Assembly: GCA_038496675.1 (NCBI GenBank)
Contig: CM076668.1
Span: 16,886,771-16,950,770, forward strand
Length of the DNA stretch: 64,000 nucleotides
Origin: Rachycentron canadum
Taxonomy: Eukaryota; Chordata; Actinopteri; Carangiformes; Rachycentridae
Direction of reading: 5' to 3'
A program made the translations under genes and the position numbers. The notes under the pieces are model-generated. The model was given only the letters and a program-made list of their open reading frames with translations, did no database searches and was not told the origin of the DNA. How positions within the stretch are numbered: position 1 is the stretch's first letter; each line of letters begins with the position of its first letter. Of this stretch, positions 32,171-44,566 are shown piece by piece.

Positions 32171-35100
32171 TTTAGAAATAAAGTTCAAGTGACCTTTTTT
32201 GCTTCATATCCAGACTTGTGGCATAGTAAGACATGTAAGTATATATATTATTATTTTGAAGATGAGTTTGTCTTCACATAAGTGTGAAATGTGTTTGGCA
32301 CTTTAAACATTTCAGAGCAGTGTTTATGGGAAAAAACTAAGAATTGCTATTAGAAATAGTTTTATTGTATTTCTTGGCTTTATGTCTGGTTCAAAAACAC
32401 ATTATTCAAAATTTTCTACACTTATGTTTTAGCTGCTTAAAACACATCAAATGTAAATGCGTAACATGCAGAAAATTTAATCAGCTCCACTTGATCCTTC
32501 AGAGTCTGCAGTTGTGGACCCTCACCTGCTCTACCCAGGAAGACGTTTATTTTGAAAACCACCAGTGCTCCAGCAGCTCTTGGCGGGAAAGACCTTGATG
32601 GATCGCCGGAGGTGTGAGGGTCATCTCTACAAGAGGCGACCGTAGAAATTAAAGCATGCCCTTCTCCTACTGGGCCCTCTGCGCTCTGCTCCACGAGCTC
32701 CATCTGCACACTGTTATTGTGCACTGAGGAGGCAGCTCGCCGGTCACATCAAAGACTGTCTGCAAAATCTGACAGGCTGATAAGGAAGGAGACTGCTGTG
32801 AAAAGGTTGGATAGTGAGAGTTAAGACAACATCATAATGGGATAATATTGTAGGGGTGTGTGGCATCGGTAGGAAAAGGAGATTTGTGCATGTGTCTGTG
32901 TGCGTTTGTGGGAATATTCAGCCTATCTCTGACTTGCAAAAATGAGTCATGAAATATTGAACGTTTTTGAATGATAAAAATTTTATTCTGTATATTGATG
33001 AAATGGTGAACGACAGACTCAAGCAACATGACCTTGGGAATGCTCAACAGAGTCAGCAGTCTTTAGACTCTGCCTCTTGTTAATTCTCATCTCTTTAAAT
33101 CTGACAGTAAGAGTCTGTCCCGGACATGTCTGTCTCACCTTGCTGAAGGCTGCAAAAGACTATAGCTCACTGGGTTTTGTCAAATGAAATGGACCCATGA
33201 GAAACTTAATGTAATAGGACTGCTCTCCTTTCTTCCTGTCCCTCTGCTCTGTCCTCCTCTCTGTGATCCTTCATCCACTTCGTTGCAAAGAAGCTGGGAA
33301 CACACATCCTCTCTTTCTTTTCATCCTCATTGTTATTTTAGCCCACCTGCAAATCTATTTCTTCCTTTTAGCTTCTCAGTTCGCTACGTCTGTTTTCAGC
33401 TTCTCACACATGCAGGACAGAGGCCGCCGAACAGTGAGTAGGGGAGAAGGAAATTCTCCACACATCCTCCCCAGACGGCCGTTGTGTTGGAGGAGGCGTA
33501 TAAGCAGCGTGTGTTTGCATGTGTGCCATGTCAGGACGAGCATGTTTGCATGTGTGTGAGCTTGTGTGTCTGCCTATGTACCTGTGAGTAAGTGAACAAG
33601 CATTGCTAGCAGGCCTGTGTGCACTCAGTCGGACCCACTCAGCGATGGACAGTCATGCAGCGCGCCTCTGCTCATCCTCCCCCGCCACCACCCCCACAGG
33701 CCTCCTGTCTCCGGTGATTAGCGGCTCCTGCAGGAGTTATAAATCTTCAATTTCCATTGCACAATCAGTCAAGACGGGCCAAAGTTGAGGAGCTGCACAA
33801 CATTAAATTATCTGAGACTTCCTTTGGATGTTGCGTCTTAGGCAAAGTGGATACCACAGCCTGAGGCCATGGGACTCTGGTCGACGGTTCACTCAGGTTG
33901 GTACTTCTGACCTGCTGTGTCCTGCCTGATGTGGAGCCAGGAAACCCAGCAGCAGTTTGACTCTGCAAATCATCACACAGAGGACCACTCAATCACACTG
34001 TTTGGAGAGCAAAGTGAACATAGAAGGCCTTGTTCACCAGAAAGGACACAGTGAGCAAACACAGCATGAGAGCTGGAGAGAGAGGCTTCACCAGCTGGAT
34101 CAGCGATATCAACAAAACCAAAACCAAAAACAACCAGTTAAAACTCCAGATTAAAATCAAGTTAAAATCAGTTTAATAGTTTGAAGAAACCAACTTTGAC
34201 TATAGGACCCGCTCCAAACTGTCCAAACATATAATGTCAGTGGTGTGAACTGAGGAAGAAGACACATCCACATGAGATAACAATGTTTTATCTCAAGTGA
34301 AAACCTTTCAGAGGTTGTATGACAAGAGGGGAAAAAAGGAGACTGGAGGACAGAAAGAGACTCAGGAGCTGTTAGTCAGGCACAATCTACACCCTTGACC
34401 GGTGCATATGTTACTAGCTAATGTCTGTTGTGACTTAGATAACGCTTAGTGAGTCCATCTTGTTTGGGGCACATGGATACCACACTCCAAGATGGCAGCC
34501 TATCCAGCTCTATAGAGAGTCACTATGCTCACGATGCTGAAAAAAGTTCTTCTGGCCTCCAGGCAGAAGCTGGAGCAACTTTCACAGGATCGAAGGAGCA
34601 GCCATCTTGGACAGAGCTTTTATTCTCCAGCTGAGGTGGTTGACAGTTGACAGCCAATATCATCTAAAATCCCAGAGCTGTTCCTGGGTCCTTGATTTCA
34701 GGCCAGTAAACATGGACTGCAACAACAAATTTAAGTGAGTAACATGAGAAATGAGCAAAATTCAACAACATGATGCTACATTAGTGTTATGAGCTTGCCA
34801 GGAACATAAATGCAGGTTGTTTTCATGGTTTGAACAAATGCCCAACGACATCATTCATGGCAGTCACTATAGGAAGTACTGTATCACTATTGTCTTCTGC
34901 CAGTCATCGTCCATATTAAAGAGCTTTCAGCAGGGCACTTAGCCTGCTTCAAGAGAGGGTGTCCATCCATCTGAAATTCTCTCAGTAGCATGTGGTGCTT
35001 ATATACTGTATGAGAGATTCAGGTTTCCCAGGACAAACTAGGTTCCCAGAACTTGGACTGTGGAGCAGGACATTTTTGTGAGGGTTAAATTTCAGAACAT

Positions 35101-35838
35101 TTTAGACCTGCTGTCTGCATCAACATGACAAAGAAGGATCATAAACCTGATCTCCAATTTAGTCTTATTTATGTCACTGCATTGCAGCAAAGTCCATACC
35201 TGAGTCTACATGTCAGGGAAAGTCACAGAATAACAGTAAAACATCATAAAGTGCATACCAGCCCATAAAGGACACAGGCCATTAGAAAAACATATCAATC
35301 AAATACATCAACAGCTTCTGGCTCTCTCTGTAAAACAGTCGACTTTGTCTTCACGGTAAACCAATCCCACATCGAAAACTTCTAACCCTCTGCTGCAAAC
35401 AGCAACCCTCTCCATCATACACAGAAGCTCATTCAGCCATTGTGACCAGGTCTCCATTCATCCTCCTGCCTTCCAGGTCCCCTGTCCAAACACCGCCAGC
35501 TTGAGGAACATAGGGGAAATGGTCCAGGAGGCAATGGCATCGGGCAGCAGAGGGATCATCCATCAACACGAGGGCTCCCAGAGTGCACCGGGATCAGGCT
35601 GCTGTCATAAAGAGCCCAACCTAGGACAACAAACGCACCCATGTGTCTCAGCGTCGAGGATCCAAAGTGAGCCAGGTGAGTGTGGTTTCACAGAGGCGTC
35701 TGAAGTTTTTCCAATTTGCAGAAAATATAATTTAAAAAGATTTTGATTGTTAGGATTGCAGAGTAACCCACAGTATTGTGACTCCTGACAAAGAACAGAG
35801 AAAACAGTATGAGGAGCTTTTAGAAAAATATGCAAACT
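32171..35838. other. Intergenic, no gene seen
   Basis: Mixed composition. CCAAGATGGC near 34487 and GCCATCTTGG near 34604 are inverted and may bracket an old element, but I cannot define it. Around 33700-33780, GATTAGCGGCTCCTGCAGGA and TTATAAATC-type words look like possible conserved noncoding sequence, unproven. No exon is supported. Confidence 0.4.
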
Positions 35839-36190
35839 TTAAAGCTGAACCATTTGATATTTTTATATAAACACCAGATTGAATGACTGTCTGTAATGTG
35901 AAAGGGGTCACTCATGGTAACAAACCCACACAGGCTCATCCTGATTCTGCTGCTCCCCTTATTTTGGCTCAGTCTTATCACTCCTCATTTTCAAACACAG
36001 CAGACAACTGTTGTCTGCAAAAAAAAACCAACTGTTGGCTACCTGAACCAAACTTTAGACAAAGTTAGAGACGTGCCAGTGAAGAAAATGAATCACTGAG
36101 CCAGATGTTTCCTTCAGGAGTTGGTGAGAACCAAAACAGAGCTAAAAGGGGAGTAAGTATTGGACTTTTATTTGTATAACATTTATAAAG
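35839..36190 (+). mobile_element. R1 interspersed repeat
   Basis: It begins TTAAAGCTGAACCATTTGAT and includes AAAGGGGTCACTCATGGTAAC, ACAAAGTTAGAGACG, CAGGAGTTGGTGAGAACCA and AAAACAGAGCTAAAAGGGGAG. The internal layout agrees with the copy at 28954, with a short A-rich interruption near 36020. Confidence 0.7.
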
Positions 36191-37739
36191 TGAAAATATA
36201 TCAGCGTTGTTTTCTGTCCATTCCACTGCAAAAAAGAATGAATGACATAGGAAACAAAGCCAGAAATGGGGGGTGTGGGGGATGAGGTGAGGGTATGACA
36301 TGCATTAAATGTCCCCTGGCTAGGAACCAAGGTGTGTACATTGCATTTACGCCATATTTACTGTTCTATCTACTATTAGGCCACTGGATGAGCCAGTTGG
36401 TGCAGCCTGAATGTGAGGATGTCATTGAAATGATGTCTAGTACCTATTGTGGTGAGGTTATGATAGGTCATGGAAAAAAAAAAAATTATAGTTATCACGG
36501 TCCTTAAAACTGTCTAACTGTCACTTTTGCTTCATGGTACAATATATGCAGAACACATGCATTCATGCAGATGAACAATAACAGGCTGCAGGGCTTTTGT
36601 GATTTTATTGCATTGTTGTGATGAAATATGTGATTTCTTACATTGCTCATATATTACGTCAGATTTGATTTCTCAAGAGCCTTTTGGGTAAGCATGAAAG
36701 GGTAGAAGTTTAACACTCACAGGCTGATCAATAAATAGCAGGTTTACTGAGCATCAGCCGCACGTTTACTGCCCCCAATAAATTCCAGGGATTTGGGTTT
36801 CCATACAAAGTTTTAGGCGCAAGATGGCAGAGGTTTTTGAGTACAGGTGCTGTCATAAAAAAGATGACCATGATCCAATAATGGGGAGCCTGTATGAGAA
36901 AAGGGCGTAGTAGTAGCAACACTAGCAGGTCAAAGCTTGTGTGTGGACAAGGTGTCACTCTGGAGTGTTTGAAGTAAAATGTCAGGCTGTGCTTCTGAGT
37001 TTCCATGTATTGTAAACACAGTTTGGTCATGGGAACAATTTGAGCTTAAAGGAACCAGTTTCACACGAGATTACCTTCTAATGTCCGAAACTATATTTGC
37101 ATTATGGCCTGTTTCGTAAGTGACAGCACTGTGAAATTTAAAAAAAAAACAAAAAAAAACATAAGTTAAAGCTACAGTGGTATAAAGTCACAGGAAACAT
37201 CTGTTAGGTTGACCACAGGTTTATGCTAAATTCATTTTCAAATGGTGCAAAATTTCCCAACCATCTGGCTCTGAAGCAGAATAAAAAAATCTACACAAAT
37301 ATTTGCAAATAGTATTTCATCCAGTTCTGCAGATACACACAATGAGCCTAGCTCCACTTGAAAATATACAGACTCCCCAGTTCTGTCCTGTCTGTATTTT
37401 AATGATCTGTGGGGGGACCAAGAGCCAAGAGTGTGACTCTGTTCACCTGTGCCAGCACACTCGGCCTGGCCTGCATCCAAACCAGCTTTGAGCAGAACCA
37501 GAAGTGGGCTCGGCCATCATGAACCAAGGTCCTTTAAGTCTCCTCATCCATCCAATCCACCACTAACCCATCTATCTACCCTGCTACCCATCTTTCCACT
37601 CGCCCCCGCACTCCAACTCCCATCGGCGCTTAAGTCTGGGCTGTATGAGTCTGTAGCGTGACAATGCATTTATGTGTTTGTCTACCTCGAGTGTGTACCT
37701 GCATGGATGTGTGGGTATATGTCTGCACTGCATCTCTTC

Positions 37740-37776
<37 letters not shown>

Positions 37777-38293
37777 AGCGTACAGTGTCTAGGAGCCTGG
37801 CGTTTGTTATTCTCCCTGCAGTCACACTGTCTTTCATCAGGGCCCGTCCTGCAGCCCACAGACTCTCAGTATACAGTTTCATAGTCTCGGGCCCCTGTCT
37901 GCTGGAGCACGTGGGTGGATGATTTCTAACACATGGGAACCTTGGGAGCCCACGCAACGCTGGAACAATAGAGGACCTGTCAGTATCAGGCCAGTGGAAG
38001 AGGACGAGACGGCAGGCGGTGATGATGTCAGAATCATTCACACCCACCCACACTTCATCCGCCCCTCTTGGCTCTCACACGGACGTATGCACGCATCCAC
38101 AAGTGCAGAAAATAATTACTCTCCATGTGATGGTACATACAAATCTCCCTTGGCTCATACTGTGCACCCACATGAGCATGCATATATATGTATGCACAAA
38201 AGGATACATGCACCCCATCCTAATTCCCAGATGGAACATGGGCTTTATTCCTAGCCACATGGCTTTAGAGATGGCAGTGTCAGTCAATCTACC
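36191..38293. other. Intergenic with microsatellite
   Basis: No exon is recognised. It includes A-rich runs at about 36474-36484 and 37140-37160 and a TG run at 37743-37774. Confidence 0.45.
37743..37774. repeat. (TG)n microsatellite
   Basis: An uninterrupted GT run of about 15 units ending in GCGC. Confidence 0.9.
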
Positions 38294-38430
38294 ACTTTGG
38301 TCCAGGCTTAATTGTCTCAGCATCTATTGGATTCATGGGCACAAAATCTGGTATACATATTCATGTTTCCCAGAAAATATAGCCTAATAACTTTGGTCCC
38401 CTGACTTTTTATCCAGCCTGACTGTGAGTT
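38294..38430 (+). mobile_element. R3 repeat (CCACTTTGGTCCAG family), forward
   Basis: CCACTTTGGTCCAGGCTTAAT, ATCTATTGGATTCATGGGCA, ACATATTCATGTTTCCCAG and AACTTTGGTCCCCTGACTTT follow in the order expected for a very common teleost noncoding repeat. The reverse-oriented relatives are at 55625 and 56650. Confidence 0.65.
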
Positions 38431-39853
38431 TCTGAGTGAAATCTCTGTAACTCACTGGTAAAAATGATTTCCACATCTATAAAAAAATAAGACACAAGTT
38501 CTAAGATGCCAGAAATTCACTTTAAATCCTATTTTCTGGATTGTCTGAGTCTGCCAGAGTGATTTGTGCGTACGTCTGTATACAGGCCCTAAGTTTATGC
38601 ACTCATACAGTATGTGTGTGGGTATGTGTGCGCACCCTGTATGTACAAAATCCCACTTAAACCCCTAAGGATTAGGCCTCTCAGAGCAGCCGTTCTCCAG
38701 CTGCAGACCTCTCGCACGCCCAGTGGATAGCAATCTGACTTCCCGTGACACCTTCGCCTCCCTGAAAGTGAGAACCAGCACTCCAGCACCATATGGGCAG
38801 GAGACCAAGTGCATGTTAGCAAATTGGCAGATTGAGCGTCTTTAGATTGTGTTGGTTTTATGCTGAGGATTATTTGTTAAGCCTTCCCGGGCTGGTTTGT
38901 TGTGTATATCTGCAGAAAGTGAGAAGGCTTTTGTTTGACAAAGGGCAAAACGATTTTTATGTACCTCTCTTGTGACATTTTCTGCTTCTTTCTTCACCTA
39001 TTGGACAGTAACCAAAGGACAGATATTGGCTCAATTTCTCTTTATATTCTGGACACCGATACAGAAACAACAGCAGGATCCATCCTGCTCGTCTGCCAGT
39101 GTTGGAAATATAACAGGCAATACAATATTGTAGGAAGGGAAGGAGGGAAGGTGGGTAGCTCGGGTAATGAGTGGAGTTGCTGACTGGTTGGAGGTTTTGG
39201 AGTCAGGGAGAGGGAAAACAGGGCAGTTCCCAATGGTCGGCAGGAGTCCGGTGAGGCCACAGCACACGCCAAGCAACGAGAGTGAGGAAAGCAATCCATC
39301 ACTGGAGGTCCACAGGAGGAGGAGAAGGGGGGAATGCAACACTGGGCCAAACCATAACAATATGTGTGTGTGGCCATTGTTAGATGGTCAGGGTCATTGT
39401 GTGTTGCTGGTATCCTCCACACCCTCTGAATTCAGTGAGAGTCAATACCTTCAGACACTCCCAAGAGGGGGGCAGCAAAGGGTGACCTGTGGGAATGTAC
39501 AACAGAGAAATCTTTCCATTCACACACACAAAAATATGGCAAGCAATAGGAATGCCCTTTTTACAGTGAAAGGAAAAATAAAGTTGTGGCAGTGTTTGGC
39601 AGTTCTTAGTCTCAAAGCGAGAGAAGGCTGTTAAGGCTGTGAATGATCTTATGCCTGATATTGAGAGGTACCTACTGCCTCTATCTCCACTGACAACATA
39701 ATACCACAACAGTGTTACAGCATTTTTAAAATTGTGTAAGCGTCTGTGTGTGAGCACTTTTATTTATTTGTTTCCTTCATCTCACTGAACAGATATCAAA
39801 ATAATGACAAATAATAAATGAATTTCCGCAAGTTACCATTAATTCAAATACAT
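38431..39853. other. Intergenic, no gene seen
   Basis: Overlapping frames of 109-155 codons on both strands near 39031-39757 have no recognisable domain. No exon is supported. Confidence 0.4.
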
Positions 39854-39925
39854 TCTGGAGTTCCTCAAGGCAGCCTCCTGAGGCCACTAACTATTAACTT
39901 ACTTGCATTGGTTGATATATTGATA
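39854..39925 (+). pseudogene. Non-LTR retrotransposon reverse transcriptase fragment
   Basis: Reading from 39854 gives SGVPQGSLLRPLTINLLAL, a clear match to the reverse-transcriptase motif usually written SGVPQGSVLGPLLF in L2/CR1-type LINEs. The catalytic YxDD block is not seen downstream and the frame decays, so this is a fossil. Confidence 0.7.
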
Positions 39926-42654
39926 TTTTTAAGTTCCCATTTTTCCTGTTATCATTGTTTTTCTTTATTAATCTAATTTATTAACAGCTACTTTTAATTT
40001 TTTTGTTTCGCATATTTTGCAATTGTAAAAACTGACTCCTTGCCTCCTTTTTTGCAAGGAAATTATTAATTTAAAAAATTAGGACACAATAATATAGCAA
40101 TACAAGAACTGGCTCAAACAAGTAAACTTATACAAGGTAAATATCTTCTGCTACATCATGTGGTACTTGTCTTGGCAAACTGACAGGTTGTTATGCCGGT
40201 CAGCAGGCTATCTGGGTCTAACCTAAACAATCCTGGGATTACCTCTGCGTTTGTTTGACTGTTTACTCTGGGCTGGGCTCACTCCCACCCCACCGACAGC
40301 AACACGAGCCATTACTGCAGACCATCTGTGGACATGGGTCAGTGTTGACCTACCACTCTCCAAACACCGTTCAGCTACATCCAGAGGGACTCGGTCAGGC
40401 CTGCACAAACACAAATATGGTCAAGAAGAAAATATGGTGCCTTTCTGTACTGTTTAGGCTTGAGCACCACGTAGGTTTGTCGTTCTACCAAGCTATGTTT
40501 GAGGATGATGTGGCTATTTTGGATTTTATGAAGTGAAAACAGAAATACTGATTCTGTTTGAAAATGTGAACATGAGTCTGATGAAGAAATGATGCTTTAG
40601 ATGGTGTTTTGTTGAGAATTAAAACCATGCACACCTATAGGAATAGGAAAAAGATGATGGTTTCTTAATGTGGCAGTCATTGACCTAATCAGTCTGTCCT
40701 CCAGAGAGCAACTTGACCCTTTCAACGGTTTTAAAGTTGCATCTCTGGCTGAGTCTGGACATTTTATCTCCATTCTGCAAACACATTGAAAAAAATGACT
40801 CAGCTCTTAACTGGACTTGGTGTCAATACACATCACAGTGAGTGATCTCAAAGGGGCAATAAGTGAGTGTTCAGAGTGAAAACAGCACTGCTTTTAAAAA
40901 AAAGTGCAAGGGGCTGGTTTGGGTGGGGAATGCTGTTTAATGTGCTGGTGAGATGATGAAATATGATCCAGGAAGTCTAGCACTTTATAATACTCTGAAA
41001 CATTATGGAAAGTTATCACGGCAGCAATCAATTATCTTTTGTCGCAGTGATTGCCATGTAAAGGGTAATATGGCATTCATATTACATTATGATTGGAAAA
41101 TGCAGCACCTTGCCAAATGATGCAGCATTTCATTATAGCTGAAGTTCAGCCAGCTTCCCTTTTTTCTGCTGGTCAACTTTTTGGCTTCGACGCTCCTGCT
41201 GCATTAAAGCGGAGCGATTCAAACTAATTCATTTTTTCTGTTGTCTGAACGCAGCCACATTCTGGCCTGGAGGAATATATTGCTTCTGTTGTAGTGTAAG
41301 GGCAGACATGCTATTTGGCTGCAGATCCTTCTTTTTTAAAGAAACCAGGAAGTGCAGAATCACAGCTTTGAAGAAAATCTGATGGGGACTGTGAAATAAG
41401 AAATGTGTATGTATAAATCTTCAGGAAAGTAAGTTGATTTTGTAGTTTCAGCTTTGACTTAATCTCTTTAGGTCTAAACACTTCCTACTGTCAGACTGCC
41501 CGATTACTATGGCCATTTAACACCACATCAAAAAGGAGGGCAAATACACCAAATGCACACAATCTCGAATCTCGGGCACCAGCTGGTGCGAAACCAACAG
41601 CCTGTATCCTTTTCCTTAATCCTGTCCCATAGAGGACAGGAACTCTCACAGAGACTGTCCAGCAAGGGTGGTAGACAGTTTCTGTGAGAGTTTGCCTTTC
41701 AGCAAAACACCTGGTGAAGCCAGTGGCCAAAAATGCCACCTCCCTGCTATACATCATCATCACCAGCTTTCATAACCCCAGACTCAGTCTTCATCACTCT
41801 GTCCTCCAGTTTCCATTGCTCGACTCAGCGCAGGTCTGTACACACAAACATTTGTAGGCAGGAAAGCTAGTCTTACACCGATTACACTTAAGTTTGCCTG
41901 CGTCTGAAGGGGAAGTCTCAGCATCTACAAGTGTCGGCTGCTTTGGCTGTAAACCAATTCCTGCCGGGCTATCACTTTTCAGCCCCCTAGTCCCTGAGTT
42001 ATTACAGTGCGGCTGTTCACAGCAGCGCTAGCCCAGCGTGGTCTGGTCTGGTCTGGTCCAGGCCTGGCACTGAGCACGGCAGTCAGCCACCTCACCCCTC
42101 AACCCCTCCTACCCTCACCCCCTGTCTCCAACCAAACAGTGTGCTGAGGGCTTCCGCTGCAGGTGTCTGAAACTTTGTTGTCCTCCTTCTGTCAGTCCTT
42201 CTCTTCTTTGACGAAAGCTTTAATTCCCCATCCTCTCGCTGCCTCACTCCCTCCCACGCTTCCTCCCACGCTCCTTCTCTCACTCTCTCTTTCTTCCAGA
42301 GTTAGCCGGCTCACACAGCCAGTCCAGATTGTTCTCATTTAGTTTGGTGAGTTCAGTGCTCACTATCTGCAGACCCCCGAGCACTGCTTGATGTCTGTCT
42401 CTCTGTCACACACACACACACACAGTTGTTTCTTCATCAATCCTTCTCTTGGTTTTACAAGTTTGAGCAGCTGGTTCAGCTACTAAATCTCTGGGGATTT
42501 GAGATAGTTAAAAAGATAAAGCTTGAGGAAGGTGACAGAGGGAAAAGTTCATGGCTCAACACCTTGGTTGCTCTTGGGGTGATAGTGTGTGAGTGTTGTT
42601 TGGAGTGCTGAAGCAAAGTGAGACTTGTTGACACCTCCACTGTCCTAACTGACG
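39926..42654. other. Intergenic with strong hairpin
   Basis: No exon is recognised. Two consecutive hairpins lie at 41621-41692 (listed separately). A short CA run lies at about 42409-42424. Confidence 0.45.
41621..41692. repeat. Tandem pair of hairpins
   Basis: CCTGTCC (41621-41627) pairs with GGACAGG (41634-41640). Immediately after, AACTCTCACAGAGACTGTC (41641-41659) pairs with 41674-41692 over 19 positions with one mismatch and a 14-base loop. Confidence 0.8.
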
Positions 42655-42870
42655 AGCTCTTGTGTCCACACTACTACGTTTCTGTTTTGAAAAAGCATGA
42701 CTTTTGCTACATCTTCGCCTCCCGTCCACATCATTCTGGAGTTTTCGAGCTCTGAAATCAAAGACTTTTGGGAACGCTGTTTTAGTTCGAAACTCCAGGG
42801 TTGAGTTGTTGTCTGGACTTGCAAAAACTGAGATCTTTAGAAACAATGATGTAAACGTGCACGGTCGCTC
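42655..42870. mobile_element. Possible decayed teleost repeat
   Basis: TGTCCACACTACTACGTTTC, GGAGTTTTCGAGCTCTGAAA and similar words recall a fish repeat with GTGTGGAC/ACGTTTTC motifs. Related words recur near 43550-43590 (TCCACACTGGACACC, TTTTCAAAAAGCTCC). The boundaries are not clear. Confidence 0.3.
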
Positions 42871-44488
42871 CCTGATTGGGTCTTATCAGCCTCGACTACC
42901 AATGGTGAAGGCAACATGAATGATGGCACGTGTTACTGACCTTTGTTGTCTTTGCTAACAGCTGTTAAATTCTGCATTTTAACACTATAATTGCCTTTAC
43001 TGTTCCTCGTTTGTAGTATTTTGTGCAACAATGCTCATGCATGTAAGTTTGTATTGTTTCTTGTTTCAGTGGTACAGAGGGCTTCAACAACAAAACTTTA
43101 CTTGCAATGCAATGTAGTGCAATGCACAGCAGTGGCCAATCAAATATGGACATGTTTTTGCTATTAATTCTACTGTTTACTTTACAATCACAGCTACAGA
43201 GGATACAATTATTGTTGGCACCAACTTCCCAGAGTTATAATGTCTTGTCTCAGAGAATTATAAATACTCCTACTCTGTTCCCCTGCAGTGTTTTGATGCA
43301 GCCAAACTCATGATATAACTGTTCTGTTTCTGTTACTAAACATCTGAAGGGAATAAAACTGATTTTACTCATTAATGCTACCTGTTATCAACATGAACAG
43401 TAATTCTGTGCTGCTTAAAAAAAGTGAACCGACACAGACAGTAGCTGTGTGGAATGAGTTGCACTTGCATTTAAAAGGGAGAAAGTTAGAGGAGACAAGC
43501 TCAACTTTGGGCAGACTCACGTCATCAATTTTCCAGTGCCGTCTGATTCATCCACACTGGACACCATTTTCAAAAAGCTCCATTTGCAGGTGATTATTTG
43601 TGGAGAGAGAGTGCACTCTTAGTGCAGACACACCAGCCTGGTATCCCGGGAATGGCGTCCCTGTTGGATGATTTCATAACACGCAATTTACTTGCAGCAT
43701 CCGTGTTCAGTGCCCGAGCAATGGTGAGGGCGTGGAAGTCTGGGTGGTGGCTGCATAGCACATTCAAGCATGTCACAGACCAACAACTGATGTCTGCTTA
43801 ACCACTGTTGTGACCATGTTCAGATATGACAGAGAAAGGAATCATTTTAAAAACATTACAAATAAATATGAACAGGACATGTCATATTTCAAAACAAAAC
43901 AGTAAGAGACAAGTCAATAGAAAAAACCTAAAACTGTCAAAAAATTTTTATGTGTGTGCAGATTTTATGCCAGTTTCTCTTTTTATTTCCTAAACACCAG
44001 CTGTGCCACCGCAAACAGCCATAAAGTCACTTAAGCTCTGTGTAATTTCCCTCCGACACAATCGACAGAAAGTGAGAAAGTGAGAAGCTGTCCAACACGG
44101 TAGCACCACCTCGCCCTCAGCTGTCCCGCTGAGTGGGAGGGCATGTTGTTTGTGTTGTGTAACTACCACTGGTGAACCAAAGCACCAGTGGTAATAAAGC
44201 CCCCCAAAAAAATCGCAGCCTCTAGTTGGATATTTACCTTAGACTAATCTGACCATGGTTTATATCATCTGAGCTCTGTGAGTGGATGGAAAAAGACATG
44301 CAGAGAGGGAGGGGGATGGGGACGGGGGTTGCAGCACCCAGACACCTCGTCTTGACCCTTTGAGAAAACCAGTAGACACTTTTGAGGAAACCTGATCAGC
44401 AACGAAAACAAGTATGAAGTCAGATCTTTATTTAAGGTAGTCAGCAGGAGCGCAGATCTGTGATATCCAGAGGAGAGGAGACAAGTCG
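42871..44488. other. Intergenic with perfect short hairpin
   Basis: No exon is recognised. An 11-bp perfect inverted repeat (TACCACTGGTG, 44164-44174, and its complement at 44183-44193) has an 8-base loop. Confidence 0.45.
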
Positions 44489-44566
44489 GGGGGGGGTTAA
44501 AGGAGGTGTAGGAGGGAGGGGTGCCCCCCCACCCCCACCCACCTCCTCCTCCTCCTCCTCCTCCAT
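44489..44566. repeat. G-run to C-run switch with CTC trinucleotide repeat
   Basis: The + strand goes from an 8-G run and GGAGGGAGGGG to a C7-A-C5-A-C3 block (44524-44540) and then about seven CCT units. The frames of Pro/Gly runs over it are composition artefacts. Confidence 0.85.

Noticed and set aside
37449..39757. Clusters of 100-155-codon frames as possible exons
   Set aside because: No domain, no consistent splice-site pairing, frames overlap on both strands.
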